Positions 14,253 through 20,515 of a stretch of 20,515 bases of DNA are shown one piece after another (within the stretch, counting starts at the first letter, position 1; each line of letters starts with the position of its first letter). Below the pieces are notes generated by a model, which worked only from the letters and a program-made list of their open reading frames with translations, had not been told where the DNA came from and did not search any database. Source of the DNA: Nonomuraea candida (GTDB lineage: Bacteria > Actinomycetota > Actinomycetes > Streptosporangiales > Streptosporangiaceae); assembly GCF_000725485.1 (NCBI RefSeq), contig NZ_JOAG01000074.1:1-20515 (forward strand), given 5' to 3'. The position numbers were made by a program, and so were the translations under genes.

Positions 14253-15242
14253 ATGCGTACTCATCGGCTCGGACGCAGTACGACAGAGGTCACCGAGCTG
14301 GGCTTCGGGGGCGGGCCGCTGGGCGGCCTGTTCGAACCGCTGGATGACGACACCGCGGCGCGGGCGCTGGCTGCCGCCTGGGAGGCGGGGATCCGCTACT
14401 TCGACACCTCTCCGCACTACGGCATCGGGCACTCCGAGCGCCGCATCGGCGAGTTGCTCCGCAGCAAGCCGCGGGCGGAGTTCACGCTGTCGACGAAGGT
14501 CGGCCGGCTGCTGGTCCCGCAGGACCCGAAGGGCCGGTTGGACGAGAGCTTCGCCGTACCGGCGACGCACCGCCGGGTGTGGGACTTCTCTCGCGACGGT
14601 ATCCTGCGCAGCGTCGAGGACTCGCTGACCCGCATGGGCGTCGACCGGATCGACGTGCTGTATCTGCACGATGCCGAGGAGCACTTCGAGGCCGCCCTGC
14701 GGGACGGGTACCCAGCTCTGGCCGAGTTGCGCGCCCAGGGCATGGTCGGCGCCGTCGGCGCGGGCATGTACCACCCCGGCAAGCTGACCCGCCTGGTACA
14801 GGAGACCGACGCGGATGTGATCATGCTGTCAGGCCGCTATACGCTGCTGGACCACACCGCCCTGGACGAGCTGCTGCCCGCCTGCGCCGAACGCGGCGTG
14901 TCGGTTCTGGCCGCCTCCGTCTTCAACTCCGGTCTGCTGGCGACCCACCGGCCTGCCGAGGGAGCGCGCTTCGACTACGCGCCCGCCGACCCGCAGCTGC
15001 TGGAGCGGGTCAACCGGATCGCGGATGTCTGCGAGTCGCACGGAGTGACCGTGCCCCAGGCCGCCATGGCCTTCCCGTTGTGTCACCCCGCGGTCGCGGG
15101 CATCGTGGTCGGCATGCGCTCAGCGCAGGAGGTGCGGCTCAACACCGCCGCGTTCTCGGCCCCCGTACCGGTGCTGTTGTGGTCTGATCTGCGTGCCGAG
15201 GGCCTGCTGGACGAACGCGTTCCGGTGGACACGGTGCTGTGA
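14253..15242 (+). CDS. aldo/keto reductase (aldose dehydrogenase-like)
   Basis: This 329-residue TIM-barrel NAD(P)-dependent oxidoreductase starts at ATG 14253, with AAGGAG nine bases upstream. The catalytic tetrad is visible: Asp51 and Tyr56 in YFDTSPHYGIGHSERRIG, Lys82 in LSTKVGR, and His139 in VLYLHDAEE. The FDTSPHYG...SERRIG pattern and overall length fit the group that includes D-threo-aldose 1-dehydrogenase and L-fucose dehydrogenase. A cofactor-binding block near the C-terminus reads AGIVVGMRSAQEVRLN. The likely reaction is oxidation of a sugar such as L-fucose to its lactone, but the substrate is inferred from family only. It stands alone between decayed mobile DNA and a broken regulator. 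Confidence 0.9.
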   Translation: MRTHRLGRSTTEVTELGFGGGPLGGLFEPLDDDTAARALAAAWEAGIRYFDTSPHYGIGHSERRIGELLRSKPRAEFTLSTKVGRLLVPQDPKGRLDESFAVPATHRRVWDFSRDGILRSVEDSLTRMGVDRIDVLYLHDAEEHFEAALRDGYPALAELRAQGMVGAVGAGMYHPGKLTRLVQETDADVIMLSGRYTLLDHTALDELLPACAERGVSVLAASVFNSGLLATHRPAEGARFDYAPADPQLLERVNRIADVCESHGVTVPQAAMAFPLCHPAVAGIVVGMRSAQEVRLNTAAFSAPVPVLLWSDLRAEGLLDERVPVDTVL

Positions 15243-15356
15243 GACGGGCGGCGCGTCGGAGGGGCCCGATACGGCTGCGTCTTGCCCGTGTCACCGCCGT
15301 CGACCCCGAGCGCCAGGTGTCGCCGTGGCCGACGGGCCGCGTACGGCTGGAGGGGC

Positions 15357-15560
15357 ATGGAGCGGTGTGACCCGGGGCCCGAGCCGGCGCCCGCCGCCCG
15401 GCCCGAGCCGGAGCCGGACGAGGACGGGCTGATCGCGCGGTCGGCCCAGCTCACGCTGGTGGAGCGGCGGCTGGCCGAGGCGCGGCGGGCCGGGGCGGCG
15501 CCGTCCTCATCACGGGCGAGGCCGGGATCGGCAAGACCCGGCATCGATCAAGGTCATCGT
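15357..15560 (+). pseudogene. P-loop (LuxR/AAA-type) regulator, N-terminal remnant
   Basis: ATG 15357 after GGAGGGG opens a frame with an acidic, proline-rich leader, then GLIARSAQLTLVERRLAEAR, the usual lead-in of large ATP-binding LuxR regulators (pattern VGREAELALLERRLAEA). At about 15500 the frame shifts; the adjacent frame reads AVLITGEAGIGKTR, a Walker A motif. Similarity ends directly after this, and the rest of the roughly 900-residue protein is missing. It is a frameshifted, truncated remnant. Confidence 0.65.
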
Positions 15561-15770
15561 CCACCTGCCGACGACGCTCGCCTCGCCTGACGCCGCGGAA
15601 GCCGCCGCACCGCCTCGATCACCGCCTGCCGGCTTCGCTTCCGCTGTACGCCGCCAGGAAAGCCCTGGTCCGCCATCGTCCAGATGACGCGCCGTCTCGC
15701 CCACAGCGAGCACCGGCTGATCGTCGGAGTACGCCGGGTCACTCACGACGTCGGGCGCTGCTTCTGGATC
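15561..15770. other. no gene assigned
   Basis: Short open frames exist on both strands. A minus-strand piece (RQAVIEAVRRLPRRQ around 15580-15630) faintly recalls sigma-70 region 4, but the resemblance is too short to call. Confidence 0.3.
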
Positions 15771-15799
15771 TTGCTGTGGCCGGCGTGGGCTCGTAGGGT
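15771..15799 (+). promoter_or_regulatory. predicted promoter of the S1 protein gene
   Basis: TTGCTG (15771-15776), a 17-bp spacer and TAGGGT (15794-15799) precede ATG 15809 by nine bases. The mRNA would have at most two or three leader bases, and no ribosome binding site is seen. Confidence 0.45.
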
Positions 15800-15808
15800 C
15801 GTCTCAGG

Positions 15809-16312
15809 ATGGTTGACGAAGGTGATCCGGAAGACGTCGTTGAGATCTTGCGTTCCTTCGAGCCGGGGCAGGTCCGCAGGGGCGTGGTGAGCTCCATCGA
15901 GCCGTTCGGCGTGTTCGTGGATCTGGGCGGTGCCGATGGCATGGTGAACATGGCCGAACTGTCCTGGCGACGCTTCGATGATCCGGCCGAGGTCGTGGAG
16001 GTCGGTCAGGAGATCGTGGTCATGGTCCTTGACGTCGATCTCGAGCGTGCACGCATGTCGTTGTCGTTGAAGGCGCTGCAGGACGACCCGCTGGTCGAGC
16101 TGGCGCGAACGCGGCTGGGCTCGGTGCTGCGGGCGCCGGTGACCAAGGTGATCCCGTTCGGGGTGTTCGTGGGGATCGGCGATGGGATCGAAGGGCTGGT
16201 CCACATCTCGGAGTTCCCCGACGGCGAGTTGCCCTCCGAGGGCCACGAATTGCCGGTCCGGATCGCGGACATCAACATGCGGCGTCACCGGGTCCGCCTT
16301 GAGCTCGCCTGA
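15809..16312 (+). CDS. S1 RNA-binding domain protein with two S1 domains
   Basis: This 167-residue cytoplasmic protein consists almost only of two OB-fold S1 domains. The first is at about residues 20-88 (GVVSSIEPFGVFVDLGGADG, then LDVDLERARMSLSLK) and the second at about 102-167 (PVTKVIPFGVFVGIGDGIEG, then IADINMRRHRVRLELA). The PFGVFV cores with their aromatic RNA-contact residues are intact in both. It is far shorter than ribosomal protein S1, but two-domain S1-like proteins occur in actinomycetes. It presumably binds mRNA or structured RNA, possibly on the ribosome. ATG 15809 is chosen because the domains and the promoter spacing fit. It faces the methyltransferase gene tail to tail. Confidence 0.85.
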   Translation: MVDEGDPEDVVEILRSFEPGQVRRGVVSSIEPFGVFVDLGGADGMVNMAELSWRRFDDPAEVVEVGQEIVVMVLDVDLERARMSLSLKALQDDPLVELARTRLGSVLRAPVTKVIPFGVFVGIGDGIEGLVHISEFPDGELPSEGHELPVRIADINMRRHRVRLELA

Positions 16313-16347
16313 TCGTCAGGCTGAGGCGCGGGGGCACGGGCTGTCCG

Positions 16348-16389
16348 GCGTACTCCCCCGTACGCGCAGATGAGTACGGAGGAGTGCGC
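16348..16389. terminator. large inverted repeat between convergent genes, possible bidirectional terminator
   Basis: Arms GCGTACTCCCCCGTAC (16348-16363) and GTACGGAGGAGTGCGC (16374-16389) pair at 14 of 16 positions around a 10-base loop. It lies 35 bases after the S1 gene and 148 bases after the end of the methyltransferase gene on the other strand. There is no T tract. A regulator binding site is the alternative. Confidence 0.45.
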
Positions 16390-16537
16390 GTAGAGCCTGT
16401 GTCAGCTCCGGGAGGCGGCGCGTAGGTCGGGGGCGTTCATGGCGGGATCTTCTCACTGCGCCGCTGACGCCGGCGGCCGCCGGCCCGTGCTCGACTCGGC
16501 TCTCCTGCCTGCCCCGCGCTTGACCGGCGCGGCAGGG

Positions 16538-17380
16538 TCAGCCGTGCTGTTTGACGGCGGTCAGCACGCGCATGCCGCGCGGGCCGATCTCGCTGCGTTC
16601 GACCGTCAGCCCGGCCGTGGCGCACTGCGCGGCGAGCCAGTCCGCGCCGATGCGCAGCTTGGGGTAGCTGCCGACCTGCTGGGTCCAGCCGTCCCCGGTA
16701 CGGGTGTGCACCAGGTCGTGGACGAGCACGGTGTCGTCGTCCCGGTAGTCGAGGAAGCAGGTGAGCAGCCGGTCGGCGGTGCCGCGGACCAGGATGAACC
16801 GGTCGGAACCCGTTAGGGGCCGGGTGAGGTCGCGGTAGGTGATGACGAGCTTGCCGCCCACGGTCAGCGCCCGGGTGATGTCGCCGAGCAGCGCGGTCAC
16901 GTCGTTCTTGGCGGGCAGGTGGGTGAGTGTGTCGCCCATGCAGACGACGGCCGCCACGCTGCCAGGTTGGGTGATCCGCGGAAGCGCGGCGCGCAGGTCG
17001 GCGTGGACGGGCCGGATCGCGGGGTTGCCCGCCGCGGCCGTGGCCAGCTCGTCGAGCAGCGTCGTGCTGGTGTCGACGGCCAGCACTCGGTCGAAGCCGA
17101 GCTGGGCCAGGGCCAGGCTCTGGTTGCCGGGCCCGCAGCCGAGGTCGACGGCGGTGGCGTCGGCGGTGGCGTCGGCGGTGGCCGGTGCGACGCCGAGACT
17201 GCGCAGCAGGTCGGCCTGTTCGTTGGCGAGGGCGGCCAGATCACCGCCGAGCATCCAGGTGTAGTGCTGGGCGAGCAGCCGGTCATAGTGGTCGGCGGAG
17301 GCAGACGCGGAGGCAGGCGCGGAGGCAGTCGCGGGGACAGGCTCGGGGGCAGGCTCGGGGGCAGGTGTGGAGACGGGCAT
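16538..17380 (-). CDS. class I SAM-dependent methyltransferase
   Basis: This 280-residue protein starts at ATG 17380 with GAGGAA just upstream. Residues 6-29 are a low-complexity Pro/Ala/Ser/Glu leader encoded by six 12-bp repeats, followed by HYDRLLAQHYTWMLGG. The SAM-binding motif I is VDLGCGPGNQSLAL (from residue 78). Motif II acidic residue is in VLAVDTSTTLLDEL, and further class I segments are VVCMGDTLTHL and GGKLVITYRDLTRPL. The acceptor substrate is unknown; the fold region is most like small-molecule methyltransferases. It lies 102 bases downstream of the MFS exporter gene on the same strand and is probably co-transcribed from the MerR-controlled promoter. Confidence 0.87.
   Translation of the reverse strand: MPVSTPAPEPAPEPVPATASAPASASASADHYDRLLAQHYTWMLGGDLAALANEQADLLRSLGVAPATADATADATAVDLGCGPGNQSLALAQLGFDRVLAVDTSTTLLDELATAAAGNPAIRPVHADLRAALPRITQPGSVAAVVCMGDTLTHLPAKNDVTALLGDITRALTVGGKLVITYRDLTRPLTGSDRFILVRGTADRLLTCFLDYRDDDTVLVHDLVHTRTGDGWTQQVGSYPKLRIGADWLAAQCATAGLTVERSEIGPRGMRVLTAVKQHG
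17154..17177. repeat. two 12-bp repeats inside the methyltransferase gene
   Basis: GTGGCGTCGGCG occurs twice in a row with a third degenerate copy to 17189. It encodes the ATADATADATA stretch just before the SAM-binding motif and keeps the frame. Confidence 0.7.
17296..17367. repeat. six 12-bp tandem repeats encoding the methyltransferase leader
   Basis: Six units of consensus CGGRGGCAGGCK run without gaps. Each encodes four residues of the Pro/Ala/Ser/Glu-rich N-terminus. Because the unit is a multiple of three, copy-number changes would alter leader length without shifting frame. Confidence 0.8.
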
Positions 17381-17482
17381 GGAGGTTCCTCGCAAAAGTA
17401 GGGAGTGTGGGTGCGGGATGAAGGAGAGGGGCGGCTGGGCGCTGGATCCCCGGCCTGCCGCAGGACGTGGACTTCTCCGGCG

Positions 17483-18679
17483 CTAGGTGACCGTCTGGTG
17501 GTCGGGATTCGTGTCCGCGCCGGACGGTCGTGCGGCGGCGGCGTCCCGGGGCGCCGCCAGGTAGGACAGCAGCAGCCCGGCGGCGCTGAGCACGGCGCCG
17601 GCCAGGCCCGTCCAGCGCAGTCCGGCGACGGTGACGACCCCGGCGCCGAGCACCGAGCCGACCGCGTGGGCCAGCAGGAACGCGGACACGTTGACCGTGA
17701 CGGCCAAAGTGGGGGCGGCGCCGGCGTGCCGCAGGATCAGGGTTTGCAGCGGCGCCACAGTGGCCGTCGTCAGCAGGCCGAGCCCCAGCACGGCCGCCGC
17801 CGCCCACGGTCGGTGCACCACGGCCAGCGGCAGCATGGCCAGCAGCACGGTCAGGCACGCGAAGACCCCGCGCAGCGTCGCTCCGAGCGCGCGATCGGCG
17901 AGTCGCCCGGTGACCAGGTTGCCCAGCAGGCTGCCCACGCCGTAGGCCACCAGCAGCAGCGACACCGTGGACGGCGCGAACCCGCTCACCTCGGTCAGCA
18001 TGGGCGCCACGTAGGTGAACACCACGCCCACCCCGGCGAAACCCACGGCCGTGGTCGCGATGGCCAGCAGTACCGGCCGCCGGGTCAGCACCGCGATCTC
18101 GGCCGCGACCCCGGCGGGCTGGGCGGGGGTGCGCGGCATCGTGAGAGCCAGCAACGCCAGGCAGGCCAGCCCGAGCGCGGCCAGCGCGGCGAACGGCAGG
18201 CGCCAGCTCATGTCCTGGCCGAGCGCCGCGCCGAGCGGCACCCCGAGCAGGTTGGCCACGGTCAGCCCGGAGGTCACGGCGGCGATCGCGGTGCCGGCCC
18301 GGCCGGCGGAGACCACCGTGGTGGCCACGATCAGCGTCGCCGCGAAGAACGTGGCGTGTCCGATGGAGGAGATGACCCGCCCGGCCAGGAGCACCGGGTA
18401 GGACGGTGCCAGCGCGCTGATTGCGCATCCCGCGACGAAGATCGCCATCAACGCGAGCATGAGTCCCTTGCGCGGCAGACGCGCGGTCCCCATGGCGACC
18501 AGGGGGCCGGCGATCACCGCGCCGAGCGCGTACGCCGTCACCGCCTGTCCGGCCACCGGTACGGAGACCCGCAGGTCCGCGCCGATCTGCGGCAGGAGTC
18601 CCGCGACCAGGAACTCGGCGGTGCCGACGACGAAGACGCTGAGACACAGGCAAGCCAGAGTGAGAACTGTCCGTTTCAT
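17483..18679 (-). CDS. MFS efflux transporter, DHA1 family (12 TM)
   Basis: This 398-residue membrane protein has about twelve hydrophobic segments. TM1 shows the drug-exporter signature VVGTAEFLVAGLLPQIGADL, and TM5 has the antiporter-type block LTVANLLGVPLGAALGQDMS. It resembles chloramphenicol/arabinose-type exporters; the substrate is not evident. I chose ATG 18679 (MKRTVLTLACL), which is seven bases after the -10 box and gives a leaderless mRNA. The frame is open to 18718, but starts there would lie in the operator. It is divergent from MerR1 and upstream of the methyltransferase gene on the same strand. The trio looks like a regulated detoxification or self-resistance unit. Confidence 0.9.
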   Translation of the reverse strand: MKRTVLTLACLCLSVFVVGTAEFLVAGLLPQIGADLRVSVPVAGQAVTAYALGAVIAGPLVAMGTARLPRKGLMLALMAIFVAGCAISALAPSYPVLLAGRVISSIGHATFFAATLIVATTVVSAGRAGTAIAAVTSGLTVANLLGVPLGAALGQDMSWRLPFAALAALGLACLALLALTMPRTPAQPAGVAAEIAVLTRRPVLLAIATTAVGFAGVGVVFTYVAPMLTEVSGFAPSTVSLLLVAYGVGSLLGNLVTGRLADRALGATLRGVFACLTVLLAMLPLAVVHRPWAAAAVLGLGLLTTATVAPLQTLILRHAGAAPTLAVTVNVSAFLLAHAVGSVLGAGVVTVAGLRWTGLAGAVLSAAGLLLSYLAAPRDAAAARPSGADTNPDHQTVT

Positions 18680-18686
18680 CGCAGGA

Positions 18687-18718
18687 AGGCTAAGCTCTGA
18701 CATCCATGTCAGAGTCAA
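18687..18718 (-). promoter_or_regulatory. MerR-type long-spacer promoter and operator of the MFS gene
   Basis: On the minus strand TTGACT (18718-18713), a 20-bp spacer and TAGCCT (18692-18687) form the promoter. The spacer, more than the optimal 17 bp, is the hallmark of promoters activated by MerR proteins. A 20-bp perfect dyad with 9-bp arms, CTCTGACATCCATGTCAGAG (18695-18714), lies between the boxes. ATG follows seven bases after the -10 box. Confidence 0.75.
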
Positions 18719-18730
18719 ATCGGAGGCGTG

Positions 18731-19096
18731 ATGCGCATCGGTGAACTGTCACGTCGTACGGGGGTCCACGAGCGGCTGCTGCGCTACTACGAGCAGCAGG
18801 GACTCCTCTATCCGGAACGGGCGCCCAGCGGCTACCGCTCCTACCAGGAGTCGGACGTGGAGACCGTCCGGCGCATCCGCCGCCTGCTGTCGGCCGGGCT
18901 CAACACCGAGACCATCGCCACGGTGCTGCCCTGCGTGCGGGTCAAGGCGGGGAATCTCGTGCCCGTCTGCCCTGAGGTGATCGACGATCTGCGCGCCCAT
19001 CGTGAGCGCCTCACGCAGGCGATCGAGGAGCTGCTCGCCTCACGCGATCTCCTGGACGCCGTCCTTGAGGCCGCGCCGCTGGAGCTCACCAGGTGA
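18731..19096 (+). CDS. MerR-family transcriptional regulator (MerR1)
   Basis: This 121-residue protein starts at ATG 18731 with GGAGG four bases before it (GTG 18728 is the alternative). The N-terminal winged helix is MRIGELSRRTGVHERLLRYY followed by EQQGLLYPERAPSGYRSY, the canonical MerR DNA-binding domain. A long dimerisation helix follows (PEVIDDLRAHRERLTQAIEE). Cys68 (VLPCVR) and Cys80 (PVCPEV) bracket the domain junction and could sense metal, oxidant or thiol-reactive ligand. MerR2 has Cys at 68 and 79. It is divergent from the MFS gene, whose promoter dyad lies just upstream. Confidence 0.92.
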   Translation: MRIGELSRRTGVHERLLRYYEQQGLLYPERAPSGYRSYQESDVETVRRIRRLLSAGLNTETIATVLPCVRVKAGNLVPVCPEVIDDLRAHRERLTQAIEELLASRDLLDAVLEAAPLELTR

Positions 19097-19118
19097 GCTG
19101 CCGGCCCCGCGCCGGTTC

Positions 19119-19140
19119 CGCCCCGGCCATTTGCCGGGCG
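19119..19140. terminator. weak hairpin between convergent merR genes
   Basis: CGCCCCGG (19119-19126) can pair, with one bulged C, to CCGGGCG (19134-19140) around a 7-base loop. There is no T tract. It may terminate transcription from either side. Confidence 0.3.
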
Positions 19141-19168
19141 TGCGACGGCCTCCCGGCAGGTGGCGGCC

Positions 19169-19204
19169 GGCTCAGGCGTCGGTTCAGGCGTCGGCTCAGG
19201 CGTC
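19169..19204. repeat. three 12-bp tandem repeats over the MerR2 stop codon
   Basis: GGCTCAGGCGTC, GGTTCAGGCGTC and GGCTCAGGCGTC follow each other directly. On the minus strand each unit contains GACGCCTGA. The innermost provides the stop of MerR2 (19198-19196), and further copies repeat the same in-frame stop. Confidence 0.85.
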
Positions 19205-19555
19205 GGCGAGGGTCCGGGCCGAGGCCTGGAGGATGTCGCCCAGAGCCGTACGGGCCTGGGCGAGGTCGGCTATGCGGGAGTCCAGCTCGGCGTACTGGGC
19301 CTTGAGGTGGTCGAGAACGCAGGCCTGGAGCTGGATGCCGTGGCCGGCGAAACAGGGCATGAGCTCACGGATGACCTTGGTGGGGAGCCCGGCGGCGAGC
19401 AGGGCGCGAATGCGCTCGACGGTGGCGGGGGCCTCGGGCCCGTAGTGGCGGTGGCCGCCTTCGCTGCGGTGTGAGGTGAGCAGCCCCTGGTCCTCGTAGT
19501 AGCGGAGGAGGCGTACGGCCACGCCGGTCTCGCGGGACAGCTCTCCGATCTTCAT
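19196..19555 (-). CDS. MerR-family transcriptional regulator (MerR2)
   Basis: This 119-residue paralogue of MerR1 starts at ATG 19555, with GAGG about eight bases upstream; the open frame to 19591 would start in the promoter of the neighbour. The N-terminal winged helix is MKIGELSRETGVAVRLLRYY followed by EDQGLLTSHRSEGGHRHYGP. Cys68 (LMPCFA) and Cys79 (LQACVLD) are placed almost as in MerR1, suggesting a related signal. The dimerisation helix reads LKAQYAELDSRIADLAQART. It is divergent from the ABM-domain gene, which has a long-spacer promoter, and convergent with MerR1. Confidence 0.92.
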   Translation of the reverse strand: MKIGELSRETGVAVRLLRYYEDQGLLTSHRSEGGHRHYGPEAPATVERIRALLAAGLPTKVIRELMPCFAGHGIQLQACVLDHLKAQYAELDSRIADLAQARTALGDILQASARTLADA

Positions 19556-19580
19556 GTGACACACCTCACAGCGCTCCGGC

Positions 19581-19612
19581 TTGAATCTCACATCCGTGTC
19601 ATATTTTAGCGT
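19581..19612 (+). promoter_or_regulatory. MerR-type long-spacer promoter of the ABM gene
   Basis: TTGAAT (19581-19586), a 20-bp spacer and TAGCGT (19607-19612) are followed by seven bases and then ATG 19620. The spacer carries an imperfect dyad (TCACATCCGTGTCA) and matches the MFS promoter spacer at 13 of 20 positions. Activation by MerR2 is the natural inference. Confidence 0.7.
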
Positions 19613-19619
19613 TGGTCAC

Positions 19620-19949
19620 ATGACGACGACATCGACCGCGCAAACGCCCGTTTCGCTCTACGGATTCCTGACCCCCAAGCCCGGACACGCCGATGAGCTC
19701 AGGAAGCTCCTGCTGGACCTCGTCGAGCCGTCCCGCGGGCATGAGGGCAGCCTCCAGTACCACCTCCACGAGCAGGAGGACGGCCGGTTCTTCCTCTACG
19801 AGGTCTGGCGCTCGCAGGAGGACCTCGACCGGCACAACGCGACCCCCTTGCTGCGCACCTTCATGAACGCCCTGCCCGAGCACCTCGAAGGAGCCCCGGA
19901 GGCCTACTTCGGCGCGATGAGGAGCCCCTATCCGGCCACCGCGGCCTGA
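19620..19949 (+). CDS. ABM-domain monooxygenase (antibiotic biosynthesis monooxygenase family)
   Basis: This 109-residue ferredoxin-like alpha/beta barrel protein belongs to a family of small, cofactor-free monooxygenases and quinol-modifying enzymes that act as dimers. Family features include the first strand SLYGFLTPKPGHADELRKLL, the second half HEGSLQYHLHEQEDGRFFLY, and EVWRSQEDLDRHNATPLLRT, where the His of the DxH segment lines the usual active site. The start is ATG 19620; promoter spacing implies a leaderless mRNA. It is divergent from MerR2. Detoxification of quinones or aldehydes is more likely than a biosynthetic role, since no biosynthetic genes are nearby. Confidence 0.88.
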   Translation: MTTTSTAQTPVSLYGFLTPKPGHADELRKLLLDLVEPSRGHEGSLQYHLHEQEDGRFFLYEVWRSQEDLDRHNATPLLRTFMNALPEHLEGAPEAYFGAMRSPYPATAA

Positions 19950-20040
19950 TCGCACGCCCGGTTCCGGCCGGCGAACCCCTGGTGAAGAATCTGCTGACGG
20001 TCAGGCGTAGGGCGCGGGCGGCCACGGTGAGCACGAGGCC

Positions 20041-20090
20041 ACCGTGCCGCATCGTGCCGCATCGTGCCGCACCGCGCCGCGCCGCGCCGT
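20041..20090. repeat. five 10-bp tandem repeats, consensus AYCGTGCCGC
   Basis: Five contiguous decamers (ACCGTGCCGC, two copies of ATCGTGCCGC, ACCGCGCCGC, GCCGCGCCGT) occupy the intergenic region upstream of the LysR gene. One unit is roughly one helical turn. Confidence 0.75.
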
Positions 20091-20149
20091 CCGCCTCGAA
20101 GCCGTTCAGGACGCCGAGGAGAGACGTCGAGAAGAAGGGAGTGCCGCAG

Positions 20150-20515
20150 GTGGAGCTGCGTGACATCGAGATCTTCCTGACGCTGGCCGAGGAGCTGCAC
20201 TTCGGCCGCACCGCCCAGCGGCTGCACGTGACCCAGGCCCGCGTCAGCCAGACGATCAAGAAGCAGGAGCGCCGGATCGGCGCCGCCCTGTTCGACCGCG
20301 ACAACCGTAACGTGGCCCTGACGCCGATCGGCCGGCAGCTCTACGAAGACCTCCGGCCCATGTACCGGGGGCTGCGCGAGGGCATCGAGCGCGCCGTCCG
20401 GGCCGCGCAGGGCACGACCGGGGTGCTGCGGCTGGGCATGGTCGGGCACAACCCGCAGGACCTGCGGCCCCTCTTCGACGCCTTCAGGGCCCGGCACCCC
20501 GGGTGCGACCTGCAG
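20150..20515 (+). CDS. LysR-family transcriptional regulator, N-terminal part, cut by window end
   Basis: From GTG 20150 the frame is open to the right edge (122 residues). AAGGGAG lies about eight bases upstream; GTG 20141, in frame, is a poorer choice because the binding site would abut it. The N-terminal winged helix-turn-helix reads MELRDIEIFLTLAEELHFGR, TAQRLHVTQARVSQTIKKQE and RRIGAALFDRDNRNVALTPI. These match LysR with a slightly unusual ARVSQTIKKQE recognition helix. The ligand-binding domain begins at TTGVLRLGMVGHNPQDLRPL. The target gene lies outside the window or is the ABM gene upstream; the sequence does not decide. Confidence 0.92.
   Translation, partial: MELRDIEIFLTLAEELHFGRTAQRLHVTQARVSQTIKKQERRIGAALFDRDNRNVALTPIGRQLYEDLRPMYRGLREGIERAVRAAQGTTGVLRLGMVGHNPQDLRPLFDAFRARHPGCDLQ

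Noticed and set aside
15560..15660. Possible sigma-70 region 4 fragment on the minus strand
   Set aside because: Only about 15 residues (RQAVIEAVRRLPRRQ) look similar, with no continuation.
17405..18700. 431-residue plus-strand frame over the MFS gene
   Set aside because: Low-complexity Gly/Arg/Gln/His antisense shadow of a membrane protein gene.
17154..19204. CRISPR-like array from the tandem repeats
   Set aside because: The units are 12 bp and directly adjacent without spacers, and no cas gene is present.

Overview
The window is high-GC DNA with actinomycete gene style: GTG starts, several apparently leaderless genes, TetR, MerR, HxlR and LysR regulators beside their targets, and an actinobacterial-type QcrB. 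I infer an actinomycete, possibly of the Streptosporangiales, but nothing here fixes the genus. There are no rRNA or tRNA genes and no CRISPR array. It reads as accessory chromosome rich in recent gene damage.

Layout. 1-5600: a frameshifted hypothetical gene, a small lipoprotein gene, and a secreted trypsin-like protease gene split by an intact IS21-family element (1353-4002, istA/istB, TG...CA ends, 5-bp target duplication CGCAG). The protease is also frameshifted in a GGGC repeat and has lost its signal peptide. A decayed HNH nuclease fragment follows. 5438-8276: an HxlR regulator gene broken by a 19-bp tandem duplication, a divergent DsbA/FrnE-like gene with an apparent internal deletion, and a 14-TM drug exporter. 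8295-8603: a coiled-coil remnant and a DoxX-like remnant. 8702-10946: a hypothetical gene divergent from a stand-alone cytochrome b (qcrB), with concentric dyads between them. 10947-11644: a decayed stretch ending in a histidine-kinase ATPase fragment. 11722-13319: a TetR gene and a divergent NAD(P)-dependent epimerase/dehydratase gene with two matching operators. 13326-14158: remnants of three transposase families. 14253-16312: an aldo/keto reductase, a broken P-loop (LuxR/AAA-type) regulator start, and a two-domain S1 protein. 16538-19949: a methyltransferase, an MFS exporter and two paralogous MerR genes, one divergent from the exporter and one from an ABM-domain monooxygenase. 20150-20515: the start of a LysR regulator.

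How they work together. The clearest regulatory units are divergent regulator/target pairs: HxlR with the DsbA-like gene, TetR with the epimerase, MerR1 with the MFS exporter, and MerR2 with the monooxygenase. The two MerR targets share one promoter plan (TTGAMT, 20-bp spacer, TAGCST, 7 bp, ATG). This suggests long-spacer promoters remodelled by MerR proteins and leaderless mRNAs. The most secure unusual result is the IS21 insertion: removing the element and one target copy joins the two protease pieces exactly in frame through the catalytic-serine region. I saw no clear new defence or biosynthetic system.
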